Assembly: GCA_011390205.1 (NCBI GenBank)
Contig: JAABSX010000028.1
Coordinates: 1-48,891 of the forward strand
DNA length: 48,891 nucleotides
Direction: 5' to 3'
Origin: Microscillaceae bacterium
Lineage (GTDB): Bacteria > Bacteroidota > Bacteroidia > Cytophagales > Microscillaceae
Part shown: positions 1 to 8,285 of the stretch, in pieces
Position numbering within the stretch: position 1 is the first letter of the stretch
Layout: each line of letters begins with the position of its first letter
The notes under the pieces: generated by a model
Told to the model about the DNA's origin: nothing
The model's input: the letters and a program-made list of their open reading frames with translations, nothing else
Database searches by the model: none
Position numbers and translations under genes: made by a program

Positions 1-291
1 TTAGCTTCTTTTATTACGGGCTGTGGTGTAGGGGTGATTTTACCCACTACGATTACGATGGTGGTCAATCTAGTAGCACCCAACCGCCGAGGGGTGGCTA
101 ATTCTACGTTTTTCTCGGCAGTAGATATTGGTGTGGGGCTCGGCACGATTATGATTGGTACTTTGGCAGAAGCTACTTCACTTTCCTTTGCCTATTATGC
201 CTGTGCTGGAGTGGTATTGCTTCCTGCTGTTTACTTTTTTGTATTTGTGCTGAAAGATTACCAGACCAAGATGCAGCAGAATACATTTTAG
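1..291 (+). CDS. MFS transporter, C-terminal fragment
   Basis: The frame is open from the first base of the window, so only the last 96 residues are present. They contain hydrophobic stretches matching the last membrane helices of a major facilitator transporter. Between them is a short cytoplasmic loop (PNRRGVANSTF) of the kind found in drug and sugar MFS permeases, followed by a glycine-rich helix (GVGLGTIMIGTLAE). The protein ends with a short charged tail. The substrate cannot be told from this piece. It converges with the GH15 gene on the other strand. The assignment to MFS is by family resemblance; other polytopic carriers are possible but less likely. Confidence 0.7.
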   Translation, partial: LASFITGCGVGVILPTTITMVVNLVAPNRRGVANSTFFSAVDIGVGLGTIMIGTLAEATSLSFAYYACAGVVLLPAVYFFVFVLKDYQTKMQQNTF

Positions 292-313
292 AGCATTGCC
301 TTCTCAGAGAAAG

Positions 314-346
314 CCCCCAAGATTCGTAAAAATCTGGAGGTTTTTT
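314..346 (+). terminator. Possible intrinsic terminator after the MFS gene
   Basis: An imperfect stem (C-rich arm 314-324, G-rich arm 331-340, with mismatches) is followed directly by six T residues at 341-346. It lies between two convergent genes, where a terminator is expected. The mismatches keep confidence modest. Confidence 0.4.
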
Positions 347-366
347 CTAAAGTATCCAAAACCCAA

Positions 367-2172
367 TCAATGCTTGGCAAAAGAAAGAAAATTAGGTTTG
401 TCTAGCTTTCTAGAGATTCTAAAAGCAGCATTTACCAGCCCTACATGGCTGTAAGTCTGCGGAAAATTCCCCCACTGACTCCCTGTTTTTGAATTTACAT
501 CTTCACTCAGTAAGTTTAAATGATTGCCATAAGAAGCTAGATTTTCAAACTCTACAATGGCCTCGTCCAGTCTGCCCACACATGCCAATGCCTCCACATA
601 CCAAAACGCACAGATAAAGAAAGTAGATTCTGGCTCGCCAAAGTCATCTGCGTGTTTGTATCTAAAGAAAAGCCCATTGTCAGCCTTTAGCTCACTTTCT
701 AGTACTTCTAGGTGTTTTTTTGCTCTTTCTGAATGAGGGTCTAGGTAGTTCATCGTGATGAGCTGCAGAGTACTTGCGTCTAAGTTGCTCGTGCCGATAG
801 CCTGGGTATAAACGCCCCTCTCCTCATCATAGCAAGCTTCTATTTTTTCGGCAGCAAGCTGGGCAAGCCTTTCTGCTATTTCAATCATTTTATCATCTTT
901 CAAAAATTTGGCAATTCTCAATGCAGCATTGCTGCCTGCCCAATGAAATAAATAGGTATAGGAGTGATATTGTGCAAAATGCCGAAACTCCCACAGCCCT
1001 GCGTCGGGCTCTTCCATGGTTTCTTCTATCTTGCGAAGCAGTCTAAATATGAGCTTGTCAGAGTCTGTTCTTTCCTTGTAAGTGAATCTATTATCGGCGT
1101 AGAGTGGCAAAAGAGAAACCAAAATCTGACCATAGACATCATTCTGAATATGCTCATAAGCCTGATTTCCTAACCTTACAGGCTGGTTATTGTCCAAATA
1201 ACCCTTCAAATCTAGTATTTCTTCTACGATGTGGCTTTCTCCGCTAATGGTATAGAGTGGCTGCAGTCTTTCCTCATCTTTCATAGAGATATTAGCAATG
1301 TATTGGAAGTACATCTCTAGCTCTTCGAAATGCCCGATATGGTTAAAGGCATTCAGTGTATAATAAGTATCTCTCATCCAGCAGTATCTATAATCCCAAT
1401 TTCTTCCACTTTGGGGAGCTTCGGGGAGGCTCATCGTGGCAGAGGCGATGATGGCACCTGTATCCTCGTATTGGTGCATTTTAAGTGTGAGGGCAGAGCG
1501 AATGACCTGATGCTGGTAAAAATCACTGATGCTTGTACTCTTCACCCAGCGCCTCCAGTATTTAGTGGTATTGATGAGAAAGTCTTCGGCAGTCCGCTGA
1601 ATGGGTGCTTCCATAGGTGCGCCATAAGTCAAGATAAGGTATTTTGGATCATTTAGGAAGAACGATTGCTCATCTTCTAAGTGTGTCAGAGATACATTGG
1701 TGGTCAGACGCATGGTTTTTTCTAAGCCCTGAAACTCAAGGTGATTGCTGCCTCGGTGGCTTTTTGGCTTAAACGCTCCATAAGCCCCCACAGGATGGCA
1801 AGCGATTCTTACTCTGGGGTTTCCTGAGATTCGCTCCACTTTGCGGACAAGCATCAGAGGGCGATAATAGCGGTCATGCTGATAAAATCTTGGGGCAAAG
1901 TCGGTTACACGGTATGTACCCTCAGAGCAGCTAATCTCTGTGCAGAGTACGTTGGTGTTTTCTATATAATATTGATGTGTGGTGAAGCCTGTTTCTTCGT
2001 GTGGCAAGATGGTAAATTTGCCTCCCTTTTCACTGTCTAGCAAGCTCCCAAACACAAAAGTACTATCAAAACGAGGCCAGCAGAGCCATGCGATATTGGT
2101 GTCTTTGCCGATGTGTGCCAAGAATGCACAGTTTCCGATGAGTCCATAAGGGTATATGTGTTTTTCTTCCAT
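367..2172 (-). CDS. Glycoside hydrolase family 15 protein (glucoamylase/trehalase-like)
   Basis: This 601-residue protein has the bacterial GH15 layout. An N-terminal beta-sandwich domain opens with YGLIGNCAFLAHIG and WLCWPRFDSTFVFG. An (alpha/alpha)6 barrel follows, with the landmark NWDYRYCWMRD near residue 257, GLWEFR with the candidate catalytic Glu near residue 390, and a terminal helix pair near residue 511 (ESTFFICAFWYVEAL). Family members hydrolyse terminal alpha-glucosidic bonds of maltooligosaccharides or trehalose. No signal peptide is visible, so a cytoplasmic role in glycogen or trehalose turnover is likely. The length is normal and the start fits the usual N-terminus. It is the last gene of its strand run, with aroC upstream in the same direction; a 170-base gap makes co-transcription uncertain. 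The exact substrate is not determinable. Confidence 0.88.
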   Translation of the reverse strand: MEEKHIYPYGLIGNCAFLAHIGKDTNIAWLCWPRFDSTFVFGSLLDSEKGGKFTILPHEETGFTTHQYYIENTNVLCTEISCSEGTYRVTDFAPRFYQHDRYYRPLMLVRKVERISGNPRVRIACHPVGAYGAFKPKSHRGSNHLEFQGLEKTMRLTTNVSLTHLEDEQSFFLNDPKYLILTYGAPMEAPIQRTAEDFLINTTKYWRRWVKSTSISDFYQHQVIRSALTLKMHQYEDTGAIIASATMSLPEAPQSGRNWDYRYCWMRDTYYTLNAFNHIGHFEELEMYFQYIANISMKDEERLQPLYTISGESHIVEEILDLKGYLDNNQPVRLGNQAYEHIQNDVYGQILVSLLPLYADNRFTYKERTDSDKLIFRLLRKIEETMEEPDAGLWEFRHFAQYHSYTYLFHWAGSNAALRIAKFLKDDKMIEIAERLAQLAAEKIEACYDEERGVYTQAIGTSNLDASTLQLITMNYLDPHSERAKKHLEVLESELKADNGLFFRYKHADDFGEPESTFFICAFWYVEALACVGRLDEAIVEFENLASYGNHLNLLSEDVNSKTGSQWGNFPQTYSHVGLVNAAFRISRKLDKPNFLSFAKH

Positions 2173-2177
2173 GAGAG

Positions 2178-2226
2178 TTTACTGATTTAGTGATTTAGTA
2201 ATGTGTTAATTTAGTGATTTGGTGAT
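2178..2226. repeat. Short degenerate TGATTTAGT repeats
   Basis: Between the GH15 start and the aroC stop the motif TGATTTAGT recurs several times in degenerate tandem form. This looks like simple-sequence intergenic DNA. No function is apparent. Confidence 0.5.
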
Positions 2227-2318
2227 TATCAGCATGTTAAATAAAGAATAATAGCCATTTTCCATTAAATAAATTCTCCATTTACTTATGATTATTTATT
2301 GAGAAGTTACGAATAATT

Positions 2319-2352
2319 CAGCCCCTACCCTACCTCTCTTGCTTAGTAGGGG
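2319..2352. repeat. Degenerate copy of a C-rich/G-rich palindromic element over the aroC stop
   Basis: CCCCTAC at 2322-2328 pairs with GTAGGGG at 2346-2352. The segment starts CAGCCCC and aligns, with a gap, to the longer element at 8927-8963, including the CTCTC centre. It covers the last codons (Phe-Pro-Tyr-stop) of aroC. I read it as a second, eroded member of a dispersed repeat; two copies in one window are thin support. Confidence 0.5.
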
Positions 2353-3440
2353 AATATTGAATCTAGTTTACTGTTTTTATTTCTCAGATAAAAATCAGCC
2401 AGCACTAGAGCCGCCATAGCTTCTACTATAGGCACCGCACGAGGTACTACACAGGGGTCATGCCTGCCCTTGCCCGATACTTTGACGGCTTCCCCCTCTT
2501 CGTTGAGGCTGTCTTGCTCACGCATCGTAGTGGCTACAGGCTTAAAAGCCACTCTAAAATAAATATCTTCCCCATTGCTGATGCCTCCTTGGATACCGCC
2601 TGAGTGGTTACTCTTTGTATGGACTTCTTCGTTTTCTTTGATAAAAATATCATTGTGTTCTGAGCCACGCATACGCACCCCTTCAAAGCCACTTCCATAT
2701 TCAAAACCTTTTACGGCATTGATGCTCAGCATGGCTTTTCCTAGCTCTGCGTGCAGTTTATCAAAAACAGGTTCTCCCCAGCCTACAGGCACATTCTGAA
2801 TCACTGCCGAGACCACCCCACCAATGGTATCCCCTTCTTTTCGGATTTGCTTGATGTAGTCTTCCATTTCTTGGGCAAGGGCTGTATCAGGGCAACGCAC
2901 AGCATTGCTTTCGGTGAGGCTTAGGTCTAGAGATTGGTAGCTTTTCTCTAGCTTCATCTTGCCCACTTCAGATACATATGCCTGAATCTCGATATTGGCC
3001 ACTCGTTTGAGCAATAGTTTTGCGATGGCACCTGCCGCCACCCGTGCTGCAGTTTCTCTTGCGGAGCTACGCCCACCTCCACGGTAATCCCGAATGCCAT
3101 ATTTTACGGAATAAGTATAATCTGCATGAGAAGGCCTAAATTTATCTGCGATATGGCTATAATCTTTGCTTTTGGCATCTTGGTTACGAATCACGATTGC
3201 GATGGGTGTACCCGTGGATACTCCCTCAAATACGCCTGATAAAATCTCAAAAGTATCTTCTTCTTTGCGTTGTGTAACGATGCTAGACTGCCCAGGACGA
3301 CGGCGAGAAAGCTCTGACTGGATAAATACCTCATCTATCTCAAGCCCTGCAGGGCAGCCATCTATCACAACCCCTATCGCCAAGCCATGTGACTCACCAA
3401 AGGTGCTAATCTGGAATAATGTGCCGTAAGTATTGTTCAA
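2343..3440 (-). CDS. aroC: Chorismate synthase
   Basis: Converts 5-enolpyruvylshikimate-3-phosphate to chorismate, the last step of the shikimate pathway, using reduced FMN. The 365-residue length is typical. The N-terminus [19 protein letters not shown] contains the conserved GESHG signature. The central family signature [17 protein letters not shown] is intact, as is the RPGHADYTY-like segment (here RPSHADYTY). The C-terminal signature is also intact ([17 protein letters not shown]). The start is the obvious one. The gene stands alone in its direction, 170 bases upstream of the GH15 gene. The last codons overlap a palindromic repeat at 2319-2352, so the extreme C-terminus may differ slightly from relatives. 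Confidence 0.97.
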   Translation of the reverse strand: MNNTYGTLFQISTFGESHGLAIGVVIDGCPAGLEIDEVFIQSELSRRRPGQSSIVTQRKEEDTFEILSGVFEGVSTGTPIAIVIRNQDAKSKDYSHIADKFRPSHADYTYSVKYGIRDYRGGGRSSARETAARVAAGAIAKLLLKRVANIEIQAYVSEVGKMKLEKSYQSLDLSLTESNAVRCPDTALAQEMEDYIKQIRKEGDTIGGVVSAVIQNVPVGWGEPVFDKLHAELGKAMLSINAVKGFEYGSGFEGVRMRGSEHNDIFIKENEEVHTKSNHSGGIQGGISNGEDIYFRVAFKPVATTMREQDSLNEEGEAVKVSGKGRHDPCVVPRAVPIVEAMAALVLADFYLRNKNSKLDSIFPY

Positions 3441-3851
3441 TTTGTATTTCTTTTAAAATCCGTATCTAATACCCAAAATTAAGAATTTATTAGGCAAAAG
3501 AATAAAATTAAGCCACTTTGAGTTCTTAGCAAGACAACACATGTAAAGTTAACACACTGTATATCAATGATTTATATTCTAAAATAATATAAATTAATTT
3601 AAGATAAATCATCCCTTTGTGCCCCAAAATCAAGTTTATCTGTGTGCTGTTTTACCATCTTAGGCTCACCCATTTGTTAAATTTGTGTAAGTCTATGTTG
3701 AATCATATAAGGCATAGCTTTGTTTAATCTATGTTCAGTACTTCATCAAAAATGAGTTAAATGAGATTACACTCAATACAAAGCACTGAAAAACAATACT
3801 TTACAATCAACACATTTTTAAAAATATATTCATACATTTAAAATAAATACA
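3441..3851. other. Gene-free AT-rich divergent intergenic region
   Basis: About 410 bases separate the divergent aroC and thioredoxin-like genes. A TAAATTTG element (3678-3685) resembles a Bacteroidota -7 box but lacks a TTG at the right distance. I see no RNA gene, no strong hairpin and no convincing short reading frame. Confidence 0.5.
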
Positions 3852-4475
3852 ATGCCTACACAAACCCAGACAGCCCTTACTCAAGCACATATTGACAAAG
3901 CCCTCAACTACAAAGCCTATCGTGGGCTCATCGATGAGCTGCTAGAGCAAAACCGTGCAACAGGTGATTATCAGCCCGAGGGGATAGACATCATTCACTA
4001 TACTAAAATGAATGTGCAAAGGATGAACCGATGGGACAAAACAACCAAAATCCTCCCCGAATTACTAAAAACCATAGAAGGCATCTCACAAAAATGGATA
4101 TGGCTAGTGCTGACAGAAGGCTGGTGCGGGGATGCTGCACAAAATATCCCTGCCCTCGTGAAAATGGCAGCACAAAATCAAAATATCCAAATAAAATTCT
4201 TATTACGTGATGAAAACCTAGAAATCATGGATACTTACCTTACTGATGGCGGACGCTCCATCCCTAAGCTTATCTGCCTCAAGCAAGAAACCTTAGAGGA
4301 AATAGGTACTTGGGGGCCAAGACCCGCAGAGGTACAACAAATGGTAAATGATTACAAAGAAAACCCCACAGGTACTTACCAAGAATTTACTGAAAAACTA
4401 CACAAATGGTATGCAAATGATAAAACACATAGCCTACAAAAAGACTTTTTAAAGCTTATAAATACTTGGACTTAG
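3852..4475 (+). CDS. Thioredoxin-like fold protein
   Basis: This 207-residue protein has a thioredoxin-fold centre: the beta strand WIWLVLTEGWCGDA, then a helix starting QNIPALVKMA, a strand IKFLLRD, and the cis-proline loop RSIPKLICL. It resembles the Bacteroidota thioredoxin_9-type family. The redox site is reduced to a single cysteine (Trp-Cys-Gly-Asp-Ala) where classical thioredoxins have two, so it cannot make the usual active-site disulphide. It may act as a one-cysteine redox or bacilliredoxin-like protein. There is no signal peptide, so it is cytoplasmic. It lies upstream of the str operon but has a 270-base gap and a separate rpsL promoter between. Confidence 0.75.
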   Translation: MPTQTQTALTQAHIDKALNYKAYRGLIDELLEQNRATGDYQPEGIDIIHYTKMNVQRMNRWDKTTKILPELLKTIEGISQKWIWLVLTEGWCGDAAQNIPALVKMAAQNQNIQIKFLLRDENLEIMDTYLTDGGRSIPKLICLKQETLEEIGTWGPRPAEVQQMVNDYKENPTGTYQEFTEKLHKWYANDKTHSLQKDFLKLINTWT

Positions 4476-4659
4476 GCCTGCCCCTAAATAAAAATATTTA
4501 CCTCTGTGTTTTGCCCTTAAGCAAGCAATGAATTTATAAAGAAAAATGACTAATAACAAAATAAAAAATAAAATGCCTTGATTTATGGCACTTTTACAAA
4601 AAAATTTCGAAAAAAATGCATAATATTCGAGAAAAAGCATAAAAATAAACCTATAGTTT

Positions 4660-4689
4660 TTGATTAAAAAAATGCTTTGCTTAAATTTG
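4660..4689 (+). promoter_or_regulatory. Predicted rpsL (str operon) promoter
   Basis: TTG at 4660-4662, a 19-base spacer, then TAAATTTG at 4682-4689. This matches the Bacteroidota sigma-A consensus TTG-N17-23-TAnnTTTG. The expected start near 4696 would give a leader of about 50 bases before rpsL. Confidence 0.65.
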
Positions 4690-4744
4690 CACTCCGAATT
4701 TCGGAAGGGTACCATGTGTTGATCTATAAAGAAAGAAAAAATAA

Positions 4745-5128
4745 ATGCCTACAATACAGCAATTAATTCGCAAGGGTAGAAAGAAATTGATCTCCAAATC
4801 AAAATCTCCTGCCTTAGAAAGCTGCCCTCAGAGAAGGGGAGTTTGTACAAGAGTATATACTACTACTCCTAAAAAGCCTAACTCCGCTATGCGAAAAGTA
4901 GCAAGAGTACGCCTTACCAACCAAAAAGAGGTAAATGCATACATCCCAGGAGAAGGACATAACCTGCAAGAGCACTCTATCGTGCTTATCAGAGGAGGAA
5001 GAGTAAAAGACTTGCCAGGTGTTCGCTATCACATTATCCGTGGTGCACTAGATACTGCTGGTGTGAAAGGACGTTTGCAAGGACGCTCTAAATATGGAGC
5101 TAAAAGACCCAAAGAGAACAAAAGTTAA
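4745..5128 (+). CDS. rpsL: Small ribosomal subunit protein uS12
   Basis: A decoding-centre protein of the 30S subunit, 127 residues. The N-terminus [14 protein letters not shown] and the loop [16 protein letters not shown] are canonical. The second conserved loop, [13 protein letters not shown], and the C-terminal [10 protein letters not shown] are also present. The lysines usually altered in streptomycin resistance (PKKPNS and GRVKDLPG) are wild type, and the aspartate after the second one, which is beta-methylthiolated in other bacteria, is kept. It is the first gene of the str operon, 19 bases before rpsG. Confidence 0.98.
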   Translation: MPTIQQLIRKGRKKLISKSKSPALESCPQRRGVCTRVYTTTPKKPNSAMRKVARVRLTNQKEVNAYIPGEGHNLQEHSIVLIRGGRVKDLPGVRYHIIRGALDTAGVKGRLQGRSKYGAKRPKENKS

Positions 5129-5147
5129 TATATAAATAGTTAGTTCA

Positions 5148-5615
5148 ATGAGAAAACGTAAACCGCCTAAGCGTTACCATCTGCCTGATCCTAAGTTTAA
5201 AGATGTGCTGGTAACTAAGTTTGTGAATAATTTGATGGTAGAAGGTAAGAAAAACCTTGCCTATAAGATATTCTATGATGCCCTAGACCTCGTACAAGAG
5301 AAAACCAAAGAAGATGGACTCGATACTTGGAAAAAAGCACTCAATAATGTAATGCCAGGAGTAGAAGTACGAAGCCGCCGTGTAGGAGGAGCTACTTTTC
5401 AAGTGCCCTCAGAAGTAAGACCGGATCGCAAAGTATCTCTAGGTATCAAGTGGATGATTAAGTACGCTCGTGGTCGCAATGAAAAAACCATGCAAGAACG
5501 TCTTGCAGGTGAAATCGTAGCAGCCGCCAGAAATGAAGGTGCAGCGATGAAGAAGAGAGAAGATACACACCGTATGGCTGAAGCAAACAAGGCGTTTTCT
5601 CACTTTAGATTCTAA
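5148..5615 (+). CDS. rpsG: Small ribosomal subunit protein uS7
   Basis: Binds the 3' major domain of 16S rRNA and nucleates assembly of the 30S head. The 155-residue product starts MRKRKPPKR and contains the family segments [34 protein letters not shown] and [18 protein letters not shown]. The C-terminal [15 protein letters not shown] is normal. It is the second gene of the str operon. A hairpin in the 95-base gap to fusA may modulate read-through. Confidence 0.98.
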   Translation: MRKRKPPKRYHLPDPKFKDVLVTKFVNNLMVEGKKNLAYKIFYDALDLVQEKTKEDGLDTWKKALNNVMPGVEVRSRRVGGATFQVPSEVRPDRKVSLGIKWMIKYARGRNEKTMQERLAGEIVAAARNEGAAMKKREDTHRMAEANKAFSHFRF

Positions 5616-5634
5616 GCAAAAAACCCTTATACAC

Positions 5635-5666
5635 ATCCAAAATACACCTAAAAGTGTGTTTTGGAT
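5635..5666 (+). promoter_or_regulatory. Hairpin between rpsG and fusA
   Basis: The arms 5635-5647 and 5654-5666 form a 13-bp stem with one G-U pair and a 6-base loop. A short TTTTA follows. It lies inside the operon, so partial termination, RNA processing or a protein-binding site are all possible. Only the structure is visible. Confidence 0.55.
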
Positions 5667-5710
5667 TTTATTAAATAAATTCCCAAGAAACCCCCTTAAT
5701 CTTTATAGCA

Positions 5711-7834
5711 ATGGCTGACTTAAAGAAGTTGCGAAATATAGGCATCATGGCACACATCGATGCCGGAAAGACAACAACTACTGAGCGTATCCTTTTTTAT
5801 ACTGGAATGACGCACAAAATCGGTGAGGTACATGACGGTGCTGCTACCATGGACTGGATGGAGCAAGAGCAGGAGCGTGGTATCACAATTACTTCGGCTG
5901 CTACGACTACCCTCTGGAAATATCCTACAAAGCAAGGACTCCCTACAGATAGCACTGAAGATTACCGAATCAACGTAATAGATACTCCAGGACACGTTGA
6001 TTTTACTGTAGAAGTAGAGCGCTCTCTAAGAGTACTAGACGGAGCTGTAGCACTTTTTTGCTCAGTATCTGGTGTAGAGCCTCAGTCTGAAACCGTTTGG
6101 AGACAAGCGGATAAGTACCACGTACCTCGTATTTGTTTTGTAAACAAAATGGACCGTGCAGGCGCTGATTTTTACAAGGCAGTCAATGAAATTAAGGAAA
6201 AACTTGGTGGAAACCCTGTTCCCCTCCAAATCCCAATCGGTGCTGAAGAGACCTTCAAAGGTGTAGTAGATTTGGTTAGATACAAAGGTGTTATCTGGAA
6301 TGAAGAAGACCTTGGTGCTACTTATCAGCTCATCGACATCCCCGAAGACCTAAAAGAAGAAGCTGAGAAATGGAGAGCTAACTTGATTGAAAACGTGGCT
6401 TTGTATGACGAAGAGCTTTTCATGAAGTTTGATGAAGACCCTGACTCTATCACCGAAGATGAAGTAATGGCAGCCGTGCGTGCCGCAGTAATAGATATGT
6501 CTATGCAGCCCGTACTTTGTGGCTCGGCTTTCAAAAACAAAGGTGTACAAGCCCTTCTCGATGCCGTTTGTGCTTATTTGCCTTCGCCTTTAGATATGCC
6601 TCCTATCACAGGTACTAACCCTGACACTGAAAAAGAAGAAGTACGTGAGCCTGACAATACACAACCTTTCGCAGCATTGGCATTTAAAATCGCTACTGAC
6701 CCCTTCGTAGGGCGTTTGTGCTTTATGCGTGTGTATTCAGGTACGCTTGAGTCTGGTTCTTATATCTATAACAACCGCACAGGCAAAAAAGAACGTATCT
6801 CTCGTTTGTTACAAATGCATGCCAACAAGCAAAGCCAAATAGACAAGGTAGAAGCAGGTGATATCTGTGCTGGTGTAGGATTCAAAGATATTAAAACGGG
6901 AGACACACTTACCAATGAGAAGAACCCACTCGTTTTAGAATCTATGAGTTTCCCAGAGCCTGTAATCGGATATGCGATTGAGCCTAAGAAACAAATTGAT
7001 GTAGATAAACTGAGCAATGCCATCACCAAATTGGTAGAAGAAGACCCAACCTTGACTGTATTTACAGACCAAGAAACTGGACAGACTGTGCTAAGAGGTA
7101 TGGGTGAGCTTCACCTTGAGATTATTATAGACCGTATGCGTCGTGAGTTTAAGGTGGAAATCAACCAAGGTGCACCACAAGTAGCTTACAAAGAAGCCAT
7201 CACAGGCAGCATAGAGCACAAAGAAGTCTATAAAAAACAAAGTGGTGGTAGAGGTAAATTTGCCGACATTACTTTTGAGCTTATGCCCGCTGACCCTGAG
7301 AAAACAGGTCTTGAGTTTATCAACGAAATCAAAGGTGGTGCGATTCCTAAGGAGTTCATCCCTGCCATTCAAAAAGGTTTTGAAGAAGCAATGCACAATG
7401 GCCCACTTGCTGGATACCCACTAGACGGCATGAAAGTGCGCTTGTTTGATGGCTCATTCCACGATGTGGATTCTGACTCGCTTTCTTTTGAATTGGCTGC
7501 ACGTATGGGCTTCAGGTCTGCTGCCAAACAAGCTACTCCTAGAATATTAGAGCCTATCATGGCTGTAGAAGTGCTTACTCCTGATGAGTTTACGGGCCCC
7601 GTAACTGGCGACCTCAACCGCCGCCGTGGTCTGATGAAAGGAATGGATACCAGGGCAGGTGCACAAGTAATCAAAGCTGATGTGCCTCTTTCTGAGCTAT
7701 TCGGATACGTAACTGACCTGCGCACACTTAGCTCGGGGCGTGCCTCTGCTAGTTTGACTTTCTCTCACTATGCCGAAGTACCTAATAACTTGGCAGAAGA
7801 TGTAATCTCAAAAGCAAAAGGAGCAACAGCTTAA
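5711..7834 (+). CDS. fusA: Translation elongation factor G
   Basis: The translocase GTPase of protein synthesis, 707 residues, full length. The G1 loop [13 protein letters not shown] is at residues 15-27, the G2 region [11 protein letters not shown] follows, G3 DTPGHVDFT is near residue 90 and G4 NKMDRAG near 144. Domain IV motifs, including GDLNRRRG and [12 protein letters not shown], are present at the C-terminus. The start [19 protein letters not shown] is standard. It sits third in the str operon between rpsG and rpsJ. The motifs are those of canonical fusA and nothing suggests a paralogous or resistance variant, although no tufA follows in this window. Confidence 0.98.
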   Translation: MADLKKLRNIGIMAHIDAGKTTTTERILFYTGMTHKIGEVHDGAATMDWMEQEQERGITITSAATTTLWKYPTKQGLPTDSTEDYRINVIDTPGHVDFTVEVERSLRVLDGAVALFCSVSGVEPQSETVWRQADKYHVPRICFVNKMDRAGADFYKAVNEIKEKLGGNPVPLQIPIGAEETFKGVVDLVRYKGVIWNEEDLGATYQLIDIPEDLKEEAEKWRANLIENVALYDEELFMKFDEDPDSITEDEVMAAVRAAVIDMSMQPVLCGSAFKNKGVQALLDAVCAYLPSPLDMPPITGTNPDTEKEEVREPDNTQPFAALAFKIATDPFVGRLCFMRVYSGTLESGSYIYNNRTGKKERISRLLQMHANKQSQIDKVEAGDICAGVGFKDIKTGDTLTNEKNPLVLESMSFPEPVIGYAIEPKKQIDVDKLSNAITKLVEEDPTLTVFTDQETGQTVLRGMGELHLEIIIDRMRREFKVEINQGAPQVAYKEAITGSIEHKEVYKKQSGGRGKFADITFELMPADPEKTGLEFINEIKGGAIPKEFIPAIQKGFEEAMHNGPLAGYPLDGMKVRLFDGSFHDVDSDSLSFELAARMGFRSAAKQATPRILEPIMAVEVLTPDEFTGPVTGDLNRRRGLMKGMDTRAGAQVIKADVPLSELFGYVTDLRTLSSGRASASLTFSHYAEVPNNLAEDVISKAKGATA

Positions 7835-7858
7835 AAGTATATTGTAATACAAAAATTT

Positions 7859-7884
7859 GAGGGCTGGACATCAAGCCAGTCCTC
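7859..7884 (+). promoter_or_regulatory. Hairpin just upstream of rpsJ
   Basis: The arms GAGGGCTGG (7859-7867) and CCAGTCCTC (7876-7884) form a 9-bp stem with one G-U pair and an 8-base loop. It ends 16 bases before the rpsJ ATG and has no T-run, so it is more likely an RNA control or processing element than a terminator. Confidence 0.55.
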
Positions 7885-7900
7885 ATCACCTAAAAAGATT

Positions 7901-8206
7901 ATGACTCAAAAAATTCGCATTAAACTAAAGTCTTATGACCACAATTTGGTAGATAAATCTGCCGAGAAAATTGTGAAAGCCGTAAAGGCTACCAAGGCTG
8001 TCGTGAATGGCCCCATTCCTCTCCCTACTAAGAGAGAAATATTCACTGTATTGCGTTCTCCACACGTCAATAAAAAGTCAAGAGAGCAGTTTCAGCTCAA
8101 CACTTACAAACGCTTGGTGGATATCTACTCAAGCAGCCCCAAAACGGTGGATGCCTTGATGAAGCTCGAGCTTCCTAGTGGTGTGGATGTAGAGATAAAA
8201 GTATAA
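7901..8206 (+). CDS. rpsJ: Small ribosomal subunit protein uS10
   Basis: A 30S head protein that also acts as the NusE transcription antitermination factor, 101 residues. It starts [20 protein letters not shown] and has the conserved [24 protein letters not shown] segment (residues 42-65), and it ends in the VDVEIKV strand. It is the last gene of this operon: a strong terminator follows 27 bases after the stop. In many Bacteroidota rpsJ leads straight into rplC of the S10 operon, so this ending is unusual. Confidence 0.98.
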   Translation: MTQKIRIKLKSYDHNLVDKSAEKIVKAVKATKAVVNGPIPLPTKREIFTVLRSPHVNKKSREQFQLNTYKRLVDIYSSSPKTVDALMKLELPSGVDVEIKV

Positions 8207-8232
8207 TTGCTTTTGCCTTCTACGAGACTTAC

Positions 8233-8273
8233 AAAAAAGCACTCATTCTAGTTTTAGGATGGGTGCTTTTTTT
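8233..8273. terminator. Strong bidirectional terminator after rpsJ
   Basis: A long stem (8239-8250 with 8255-8266, two G-U pairs, 4-base loop) is flanked by six A residues on the left and seven T residues on the right, which extend the pairing to 8233-8272. It serves the str operon on the plus strand and the sugar cassette on the minus strand. Confidence 0.88.
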
Positions 8274-8285
8274 GTGTCTAAAAAC

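Noticed and set aside
4449-4715. 88-codon minus-strand frame between the thioredoxin-like gene and rpsL
   Set aside because: It overlaps the predicted rpsL promoter and leader, is AT-driven in composition and shows no domain.
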